A model generated the notes under the pieces. That model had not been told where the DNA came from and made no database searches. It saw nothing but the letters and a program-made list of their open reading frames with translations. This document shows, in pieces, positions 56,338-64,000 of a stretch of 64,000 bases of DNA. Both the position numbers and the translations under genes were made by a program. The stretch's first letter is position 1. Each line of letters starts with the position of its first letter. The DNA is from Cystobasidium ongulense (lineage: Eukaryota > Basidiomycota > Cystobasidiomycetes > Cystobasidiales > Cystobasidiaceae). The stretch spans positions 1,350,084-1,414,083 of the forward strand of contig BQUP01000005.1 of the NCBI GenBank assembly GCA_022835595.1, in the 5' to 3' direction.

Positions 56338-57992
56338 TTATGCCTTGAACGGCGCTTCGACGGTACTGATAAGATGCTCGAGGGCTTTGTTGAGTCTGCA
56401 GAAGGATAGTAGGGTCAGTTTTCAAGATTAACGGACGTACGAGGGCAAGTGTCGGGCTTACTTCGTAGCATATGTGACTGCGAGTCAAGGGAACAAGATC
56501 AATCAGTCAGTTGGTGATGTATTCAGGATCACTCCAGATCGGGCACTCACCGACATCATCCTTGAGGTCGTTAAACGCCGCTTCTGCAATTCCAGCCTCC
56601 TTGTCATTATTCTTAGACAGTTCAGCAATAGCGTCTTCCAATCCCCTAATTTCTTTCATCTTCAAATCCGATTCAGCTTGTAATGAATCTCTCTGATTCA
56701 TAAGATCAGAGTATGTCTCTTGCAATGAAATCATCCTCTCTCTGACTTGTTTCTTCTTATTACTAGATTGTTCATTCTGTCTTGTTATTTGTTCTTTTGT
56801 CGTGTTTGCTCTTCTTTCTAATTGTTGATATCGCAATTCTAGTTCTTCGTAGTCTCGCAATGAAGAGTCTCGTGCTTCCGTCAAGCTGTATAACCTCGAC
56901 GAGGCGGTGTGCAATCTTTCCAGCTCTACTTCGTACTCGTCAAGGAGCTTGATTACTGATGTTATGTCCTGTAGATGTGCGTCGTCAGACTCATGCTATG
57001 AGACGAAAGTCCCGTAAGAAGCTGGCCTACCTGCTCGTATTTCCTCGCCACTTGTATTCTGGCTTCATGCTCTCTGCTGTTCTTGTCAATCTCGACAATT
57101 TCGTCCTTCAAGTTCTGCAAGCTCTTCTGCATGTCATCAAGGGTTTGTCTGACTCTATCGGGACTCTGTACGATCCTCGCTCGGAGTCTTGTAATTTCCG
57201 CGTCATGTTGTTTGAGAGACATTGTTATATTCTCAATCTTCTCTTGAAGGAGTGTCCGCTCTCTCTTTCCCTGCTCGAGCTTGGTCAAAGCAGGCTCTTC
57301 CATCTCTTTAGCTCGTACTAGCCTGTTCCTCCTGTCTGCATTCTCTTTGCTCAGCCTTTGCACCTCTTCAGCTTCTTGCGCTAGTTGCCGCTTTTTATCT
57401 TCGATTTTGAGCTTCATTTCTTCCACTTCGTCAATGAGGTTGAGACGCTCTTGTGCAACTGCGTCGTAGTCAGTCTCCAAGCGGTCTATGAGGTGTGCTT
57501 GTTCCTGCTGGAAGAGGTGGAAGTTGACGAGTGCACTTAGGATCCGCCTGACCCGGGGAGCTTGAGGGTCGCGAAGGTCGCGCATGGTAAAGTCTTCGAC
57601 CATTGCCCACTTCATCATTTGGTTTCTGTAGTGTATGTGCTCAGTGTCCGCATGTCAATTGCACGCGTTTCTTCTGCCACACGCGTGTTTACTGTTGATC
57701 TGATGATGGCCACTCACAGCGTCTCGTACAGGACGCCCGTATGCACGCTTTCGGCGAGCGAGTCGACCTCTGCAGCAGGCACACCCTCCTCGTGCATGCG
57801 CTCAATGTGGACCTGCGCTGCCATGCGGACCTCGTCGAGCTGGATGCCGGTCATGCTCTGCCAGAAGAAGAAGTAGAGCGGGATGACCCTCGACGAGACG
57901 GGCCGGTCGATGTCCTCAGCAGAGACTGGATTGCCCACGTCGGCCATGCTGGCTACGAGGTCTGGCGTCCTCAGCACTGGAAATGTGGCCAT
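56338..57992 (-). CDS. NUF2: Kinetochore protein Nuf2 (Ndc80 complex)
   Basis: Exons on minus strand: 57992-57718, 57625-57031, 56968-56551, 56477-56462 and 56395-56338; 453 aa, normal length. Nuf2 pairs with Ndc80 to bind microtubules at the kinetochore. The N-terminal calponin-homology-like domain starts FPVLRTPDLVASMADVG and ends RDLRDPQAPRVRRILSALVNF followed by FHLFQQ. From about residue 140 the chain is a continuous coiled coil, with EEMKLKIEDKKRQLAQE and later DLKMKEIRGLEDAIAEL. Exon 4 is only 16 nt, coding VTYAT just before the last segment. Convergent with FCY1 and divergent from TFB2. Confidence 0.93.
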
Positions 57993-58489
57993 TCTTGCTC
58001 GATGGTGTCGATTGTTCGAGTATAAAGATGATTTCGAAATGTCAAAGACGGCTTTCCTTCCTACCATCCACTTGCAAATCCAATACATAACATTCACAAC
58101 AGCGAGGGTCAGAGTGGACTGGCATACAGTATGCCACACCAGTCTAGCTCACACTCGTCGCAGCGGTAGCATCCAGGTGCCTGCTTGTCGTTATCTAAAG
58201 CGTGAGTCGAGCCATCAACCATCATCCAGCACACAGTCTCCCACGATTCCCCACTCCCGCGCGCATTGATGAAGCACTATACCGAAAAACAATAGCATGT
58301 TAGACTTCTGCAGAGGCTTGCCTCGATGTAGAATTAACACTTTTCTGATTGCACGTCAGACTGAGCGCTCCTCCCCCTCCTTCCCTCTCGAAATTTGCTT
58401 GAACAAGCTTCTTCAACACGAGTACTCATCATAAGCAACCATATACTGACATGTATTCTTCCACCTCACAGTCTACATCATAATCCACC
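57993..58489. other. Divergent promoter region NUF2-TFB2
   Basis: 497 bp between divergent start codons, CT-rich near 58365-58400. No gene seen. Confidence 0.4.
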
Positions 58490-60223
58490 ATGGCCTCGTC
58501 GGCATGGGTCGCACTCACCGCTCCCCTCGAAGGAGCACGCAAGGACGGCGAGACGGCTTCCACCGCAGCGATCTATTCGTACCTCGATAGATTGCCAGCA
58601 TCAACCCTTGCTCGACTCTTTGCATCTCCATCAAGTGCTCTAGCTATCTTCAGACTCCTTCCAATGACTGCCAGGCACCTCGTCACTAATTTGATCTGGG
58701 TCGATGATGTACCGAGCAGGGATTTGGAGATGTGGTTCTCTCGCAGGAGCGAAGGCAAGAGGTGCATAACAAACCCACTCCTGCTTCTGCTGTTCTTTGA
58801 GTCTACCCAGAGCATCGCACTGACTGTGAATCTGAATGCTGACAGGCAAATGGAAGTCGCCCTCCAAGCTTTGCAACGTCTTCACATACTCGAACAAGAG
58901 ATGGAAGAGCTGTCTTTGAACACCAATTTTCGCAAGTCTTTCAAACGTGCATTGACAGGTGGAGGATCACACAAGTCGTTCGGTGTGCCTGTCGACTCGT
59001 CGATGCACTTGGACGAGGACATCACCGAGACGGGCCTTCCAATCGATATACCTTTTCTCGATGATTATGCCAAAGAATCGTGGGAACGAATACTGCACTA
59101 CCTAGTCGGATCTGAATTAGCAGTCAAGCCTTCTCCTAGCATACTTGCTATGCTGCAATCATCGGGCCTCATGGTTCCGTACGGAACAGCACGCACAACG
59201 GGAACGGCAGGACCAGGACTACGCATCACGAGTAGAGGTTTCCAGTTCTTGCTTGAAGACGTCAATACTCAGTTGTGGGATATATTGTTGAAATATTTAG
59301 CCGACGCAGAGCAGAAAGACATGGATACTGTTGAAGTCCTAGCGTTCTTGTTTATGCTCGGAAGCATGGAGCTAGGAAGAGCGTACGAGACTAGTAATCT
59401 GACGAAGACACAGATGAGGATGGCAAGTGACCTGAAGGATTATGGATTGATATACTGGAAGAAGGTTCGTAATGATATCGACGTAATTTCGACGTGTATT
59501 GCGATGCGGAAGCACGTGGCTGACAGGTCGTTTCACATTACACAGAATGCAGACTTCTTCCATCCCACTCGTCTATCTACCACCCTCACTAGCAATGCTC
59601 CACCTCTGGTCAGCAGTGATCCTGCCAAAGCAAATGGCATAGTCTCCGCGACTGGCGCTGCAGCCGCTGGCGTTTCAAGCAACGAGCAGGGCTACATAGT
59701 TCTCGAAACGAATTACAAAGTCTACGCATATACATCAAATCCATTACAAATTGCCGTATTGAATTTGTTCATATCCCTCCGATCTCGCTTTCCAAACCTA
59801 GTCATAGGAATGATCACTCGTGAATCTATAAAATCAGCTTTATCGAATGGAATCACTGCAGCTCAAATCATAACCTACCTCTCAACGCATGCACATCCTC
59901 AAATGAAGAAACAGACTCCATTACTACCTCCTACGGTCGTAGATCAAATACGTCTTTGGGAATTAGAGAAGAATAGAATTAAAGATGATGAAGGGTACCT
60001 ATATGAAGATTTCAGAACCCTACAAGATTACGAACTCGTCCTCAATTATGCTAAACAGTTAAATGTCGTTATTTGGGAAGGACCTCCCTCGATGAGGAAA
60101 TTCTTCGTAACTGCTGAAGGTCATGTCACTGTTAGGGATTTCATTAAAAGGAGAATGGCCGCTGCACAAGGTCAAGCACAGATCGGGACATCTTTAGGAG
60201 CTCCTGGGACGCCGACAATGTAA
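58490..60223 (+). CDS. TFB2: General transcription factor IIH subunit Tfb2 (p52)
   Basis: Two exons: 58490-58761 and 58846-60223; 549 aa. Tfb2 holds the XPB/Ssl2 translocase in TFIIH for transcription initiation and nucleotide excision repair. Family features: YLDRLPASTLARLFASPSSALAI, FRLLPMTARHLVTNLIW, later KPSPSILAMLQSSGLM, and the C-terminal clutch region ESIKSALSNGITAAQIITYL, then RIKDDEGYLYEDF. The intron 58762-58845 is 84 nt, in frame and stop-free. It is removed because its Leu/Phe-rich reading breaks the EGKRQMEVALQAL helix found in the family. A Pro/Ser-free linker near residue 400 is variable. Confidence 0.94.
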   Translation: MASSAWVALTAPLEGARKDGETASTAAIYSYLDRLPASTLARLFASPSSALAIFRLLPMTARHLVTNLIWVDDVPSRDLEMWFSRRSEGKRCITNPLLLLLFFESTQSIALTVNLNADRQMEVALQALQRLHILEQEMEELSLNTNFRKSFKRALTGGGSHKSFGVPVDSSMHLDEDITETGLPIDIPFLDDYAKESWERILHYLVGSELAVKPSPSILAMLQSSGLMVPYGTARTTGTAGPGLRITSRGFQFLLEDVNTQLWDILLKYLADAEQKDMDTVEVLAFLFMLGSMELGRAYETSNLTKTQMRMASDLKDYGLIYWKKVRNDIDVISTCIAMRKHVADRSFHITQNADFFHPTRLSTTLTSNAPPLVSSDPAKANGIVSATGAAAAGVSSNEQGYIVLETNYKVYAYTSNPLQIAVLNLFISLRSRFPNLVIGMITRESIKSALSNGITAAQIITYLSTHAHPQMKKQTPLLPPTVVDQIRLWELEKNRIKDDEGYLYEDFRTLQDYELVLNYAKQLNVVIWEGPPSMRKFFVTAEGHVTVRDFIKRRMAAAQGQAQIGTSLGAPGTPTM

Positions 60224-60558
60224 TCTCGTTTGTTCGCATTCCAAGAGGGTAGGCATCGTGCTCTTACCCTTAAAAGCTCAAAAGCTCAAGACTCTTTGGC
60301 TTCCATACGCACACAAAATAAGAATACTAAACATTTCCAGTCGATACTTATATTGTATCATGCTTTGACATTGGCGAGAGAACTACTGTATCATACGAGA
60401 GGGATGAAAAGGCAATGTCTGAATGTCACTTGTGAAATTTCAAATGAATGCGGCACCTTTGCGTTATCAGAACTGCGACTGGCTTATACTTTACAGCCAT
60501 TACTGATACTATGTCTTCGTGAATACGGCTACAGGTGCAAAGGGCCCAATCTATTGGT
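60224..60558. other. Intergenic region between convergent genes
   Basis: 335 bp for two 3' UTRs. No gene seen. Confidence 0.35.
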
Positions 60559-61753
60559 CTAGGCATCATTCATCAGATCCACGACCATGGGTTGATATTT
60601 CCCTTCTCCCCACAATCTTTTCGGCCTTTCGAAAGTCCCAGCGTTTGCAGCATTGACGAATATTGTTCCTTTCCTCTTCCCTTCGTCAATACCAGGGACC
60701 TCTTCTAGCTGCTCATTACCGTATAAACCTTCTTCATCAATTATAACTCCCCTATCCTCGTGTATATGTCCCCAGATATGCAGCTTCAAGTTCGGTAAGC
60801 CAGTCTTGAGGCGAGTTTGTAGTTTGTCGCAGCCTACGTGTCTGTTGCCGTGCTTTATTCTATCGAGCATGCCGAAAGGCGGTCCATGAGTGAGCAGTAT
60901 GTCTGTCGAGTCCGGTATCGATGAGTAGAGCTCTGTTTTGTGAAGGGAAATGAAGTAGGCCGAATTGAGTCAATAAAAGCTAGCTGAGAGGACGACCGGT
61001 TCAAGGCATCTCGAGAGCAAAATCAAGAAGAGCCTACCAGATGACGCTCCACCTCGAGGAATGTTGAAAGCCATGGAACAGAATGCAGCAGACCAAGGTG
61101 ATCCCCAGATTTTCCAAGTCTTTCTCCCGAGGTTTCCATTTGATCTAGAATGCGATGCTGTATCAATTGAAGATGATGGTATAGGTACTTCTACCATCGA
61201 GTCTTTTAGATAGATCAATCCCGCTTCTTTCGATTTTCGAGAAGAAAGGAGCTTCTCAGACGCTTGATACATCTCATTGCTTTGATGGTGGAAGGATTGT
61301 CTGAGGGTGTCTTCATCCAGACAGTAGTCGTGCTGATAACACGATTCTCAGATGACGAAGTGAGTTTAAGGCTTGTTTGAAGTCTGAGAAATGCTCACGT
61401 TGCCTGCTATTATTATCTTGTATCGATGGGGGAGACTGCATAGCCAGTCTATTGTCACCTTTAGCTCTTTTACCGATCCTCGTTCCTATGTACGAGTTGG
61501 TAAGGAGGTGGCGTCGAGTGCCAATAGACAGAGGTGTCAGCGGTCAGCTCAAGATGATGTGCGAGCGGCAGTCAACCACCGTCAGATCGCCAGCATGGAG
61601 TAGGACATCTCCATCAGGAACAGGAAAGGTGTGCGTGTGGGTATCGGACAGCAGCACGAAGCGTGTCGTGTCGGGCTTCTTGGGCGGCAGATGGTCGATA
61701 GCGAGCGGGTGTATCGTCCCTATCGAGGTTAGTGTCGACATTCTTCTTGACAT
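60559..61753 (-). CDS. Calcineurin-like metallophosphoesterase, MPPED/UPF0046 type
   Basis: Exons on minus strand: 61753-61580, 61485-61399, 61332-61038 and 60932-60559; about 309 aa. All metal-binding motifs of the fold are present in order: RFVLLSDTHTHT (D-x-H), LLHAGDLT (GD), IIIAGNHDY (GNHD, split by intron 2), ILLTHGPPFGMLD and LHIWGHIHED (GHxH). This arrangement with LPHRYKIIIAGN is typical of MPPED1/2-like phosphodiesterases. Substrate unknown. A 40-50 residue insert follows GNHD. The start is uncertain. ATG 61753 is used; the frame stays open upstream to about 62050 but has no ATG. Two metal ions per active site are expected from the family. Confidence 0.85.
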
Positions 61754-62122
61754 TAGTATTGGGAGAAAGCAAAGGTTATCAAAAGCAAGATTGACAGTTT
61801 GACGATCCAACAGGTGGCGGTTCTTCAGAGGATGATCGACAAAGTCGACTCTTCTGTCTTCAAGATTAGAGCTCGCTAGGCTTTCTTTCTTTACATCACC
61901 GACTATGTACGTATTGAATGTGCAGTTAGGACTTGACTGCCTCGAAGACTCCGTCAAGCTTTCGTATATGATCCCCGACTCGCTCTCCTTGTTCTTTTCA
62001 ACGCCATCAACGTCCAACGCAAAGGCCAAAGCGAATAAAGCTGATGACTTGTACTCTGCTCTGCTCTGCTATAATTCAACACTACAACCTGGCTGCTCAC
62101 TGCTGACTTCTCTGCCACTCCA
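61754..62122. other. Divergent promoter region MPPED-RRM gene
   Basis: 369 bp between start codons. The minus-strand frame of the phosphoesterase remains open through most of it without an ATG. It is either 5' UTR or part of an unrecognised first exon. Confidence 0.4.
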
Positions 62123-64000
62123 ATGGCTGCTGACGTCGAGCATCCCATCTCCTCACCGTTCCTCTTCGTCCAGCTCGACCCTTCAGAAGCACGGCCGACC
62201 CTCGAATCGGTGATACACCAGCTTGCTGAGTGCACCCCATTTAGGTGAGCGAGATCCCATTGTAGTCAGTTAGGAGATGAGCGAATTGCTATTGATGTTG
62301 TCTGGGTACCGCCTTCCTATTCTCACGCTCGTTGTCGTCGTCTATAGATTTCACAATCACCCGCAGTCAGACGATGACACTCGACCACAGCTGAGACAGA
62401 TTGAGTTCCAGCAGCTGAAGTGTGGTAGGTCCTTGATGTCGTCTCTATCTCGCTTCATCCCGTCATTGTAGACAACAAGTGACTGACACATAGACCTTCA
62501 CATCCAGCTCAAAAAGCATACGCCACCGTTCAGCATGTTCAAATATCATCTTTTCCAGAGTCAAGCGATGAGACAGAGCACGCCTTTCTGAGTCTGTCTA
62601 TACATGAAGATTCTGCTCTCGATACCATACCGCCCGAAGGAACTCTGTTACACGTCTCGGAACTCCCAACAAGCTATTGTTCCGCAGGCGCACTGTACGA
62701 GCTCTTCAAGCCATTCGGTCAGTCCGAACAGTCTCTTACACTAAACCAATATGTTTACCAAGTGCTTACATGACAACTGTTGAATTCCTGCAGGACCGCT
62801 CTACCGCATAGAAACGGGCCCAAGGCTTGGCACAGCGAGAATCACCTATTACAATACAGCAAGTGCAAAAGCGGCAGAAGAAGAGCTTCATTACAGCGAC
62901 CTGGATGGGACCTCGATTATAGTCCGAACACCATCAATACATGATCAGAAGGACAGTTTCAAGAGTACCCTCTTTCCGTTTCAAAGCAAGCGAGCCTTTG
63001 GTGCAGGCAGTCTTGTCAATTCTGATTCTGACCATGACATATCAATGGGAGGGGTGAACGAAGCCATGAAGAAGACCTACAACCTCGGTTCTGGTCACAG
63101 AGCCACTTTCGGTGTAGGCTCTACACCATACGGTTTGTCGGTCAATGCGGAACCCTTCAAACCAGCCGGTCGACCTAGCTTTACCGCAGATATCGCTCGA
63201 CGATCAATAGTTTCTCAAGATCAGCAAGCTCAGCAAGTTCGCAGAGCACCCATCATCATCCGCTCAGTCTCTCAATCCATCAAGCTTGCCGATCCATGTC
63301 AGCTTATCATTCAGAATGTGCCACCCGATCTCAATGCGCAATCGCTTTACATGGCCCTGCGAGATAAATTTCGCACCTCATGTCCCCTAGAGACTCTCAC
63401 ATTGTTAGAAGCAACGATCGCTTCCGATGCATCTACGGGAAAATCACAAGGAATTGCACTCATTCGATTGGGAAACAAGAAGCAGACTGAGACTGCTCTC
63501 AAAGTGCTTAACGAAGGATATCTGATTGGATACGAAAGCGAGGACGGGTTGATGCCGCTCAGAGTCAAGCTGTTCGAGCCCAAAGGCTTTGTTGAACGAG
63601 GTTTAGAGCTGCACCATCTCAACAATTGTTCTTCATCTCCCTCCGAACCAGTCAACAAACCATATAATCCCGAGTCTGACTCTCGCGACCCCTCTACTTC
63701 GCTATCTGCAACATCATCAAGCACGAAAGTATCTCTCATCCGGGACAAACATACAAAGCATCGCAAATTGCTGTCAACTGCACTGGATGATCTAGACGAA
63801 ACAGTCTCCAAATCGCTATTCACTTCTGAAGTTGAAAAGGCAAGGTTGTTGAGTTTGTTGGTTGATAAGCTACCGGAAGAAGAAAGGAAGAGATGTATAT
63901 TGGAGGAGAAATATCTGAAGAAGAGATGCGAGGCCTTGAAGGTTTTATACTGGGATGTTGATGATGATGGAAGAGATGAACCTGAAGATGAAGAGAAGGG
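62123..64000 (+). CDS. RNA-binding protein with two RRM domains (5' part)
   Basis: Exons 62123-62244, 62348-62424, 62508-62717 and 62794->64000; open at the window end. Intron 2 must use the acceptor CAG at 62507, not TAG at 62493, for the frame to continue. The first RRM reads LLHVSELPTSYCSAGALYEL and then ARITYYNTASAKAAEEE. The second starts CQLIIQNVPPDLNAQSLYMAL and has GIALIRLGNKKQTETAL. Between them is a Ser/Gly-rich linker with FGVGSTPYGLSV. After RRM2 comes a Ser-rich region, then a helical segment with RLLSLLVDKLPEEERKRCIL and KKRCEALKVL that faintly resembles an MLLE/PABC domain. Cytoplasmic poly(A)- or mRNA-binding function is plausible. I cannot name the family. Confidence 0.7.

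Noticed and set aside
61678-61753. Possible intron GTCAAT...GATAG in the phosphoesterase first exon
   Set aside because: Removal shifts the frame and destroys the SDTHTHT motif.

Overview
The window is nuclear DNA of an intron-rich fungus, most likely a basidiomycete. Genes sit close together on both strands. Most are cut by short introns, typically 40-90 nt, with GTRNGT or GTCAGT donors. The gene set is fungal: protein O-mannosyltransferase Pmt4, Atp10, cytosine deaminase, MFS pumps and GPI-type surface proteins. Symplekin, HEATR6-like and WDR89-like proteins together with this intron density fit Basidiomycota better than a yeast-like ascomycete. I cannot place the lineage more precisely from sequence alone.

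Layout. 1-4.1 kb: C-terminus of an MFS permease, an unrecognised 360-aa gene, and a mitochondrial-type GFA/CENP-V-fold protein. 4.4-14.2 kb: symplekin, V-ATPase subunit G, a WDR89-like protein and a G3BP/Bre5-like NTF2-RRM protein. A short assembly gap next to a poly-C run lies at 14.5 kb. 15.3-19.7 kb: a four-TM PPxY protein and a drug/H+ MFS antiporter. 19.9-24.5 kb: three adjacent mitochondrial genes, ATP10, MTG2 and SYM1. 24.8-30.5 kb: PRP6, PEX7 and a histidine phosphatase. 30.9-40.7 kb: glucose-6-phosphate 1-epimerase, TPT1, PMT4 and a HEATR6-like protein. 41.8-47.3 kb: another MFS transporter and three small secreted or anchored proteins. 47.9-50.9 kb: mitochondrial ribosomal bL31m and SPF45. 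51.5-53.7 kb: a coding-like tract broken by stops. 53.8-60.2 kb: a metaxin-like protein, cytosine deaminase, NUF2 and TFB2. 60.6-64 kb: an MPPED-type phosphoesterase and the 5' part of a two-RRM protein that leaves the window.

Gene models were built by hand. Each intron was placed so that reading phase and family conservation agree, and exon coordinates are given. The genes are mostly housekeeping: mRNA processing (symplekin, Prp6, SPF45), tRNA splicing (Tpt1), mitochondria (Atp10, Mtg2, Sym1, bL31m, metaxin), secretory glycosylation (Pmt4), chromosome segregation (Nuf2) and transcription/repair (Tfb2). Nothing resembles an operon, a CRISPR array, a biosynthetic cluster or an intact transposon. 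The most unusual content is structural: microexons of 9-17 nt, one of which encodes the Pmt4 catalytic Asp-Glu; two or three GC-AG introns; stop-free introns whose length is a multiple of three; and the interrupted gene at 51.7-53.7 kb.
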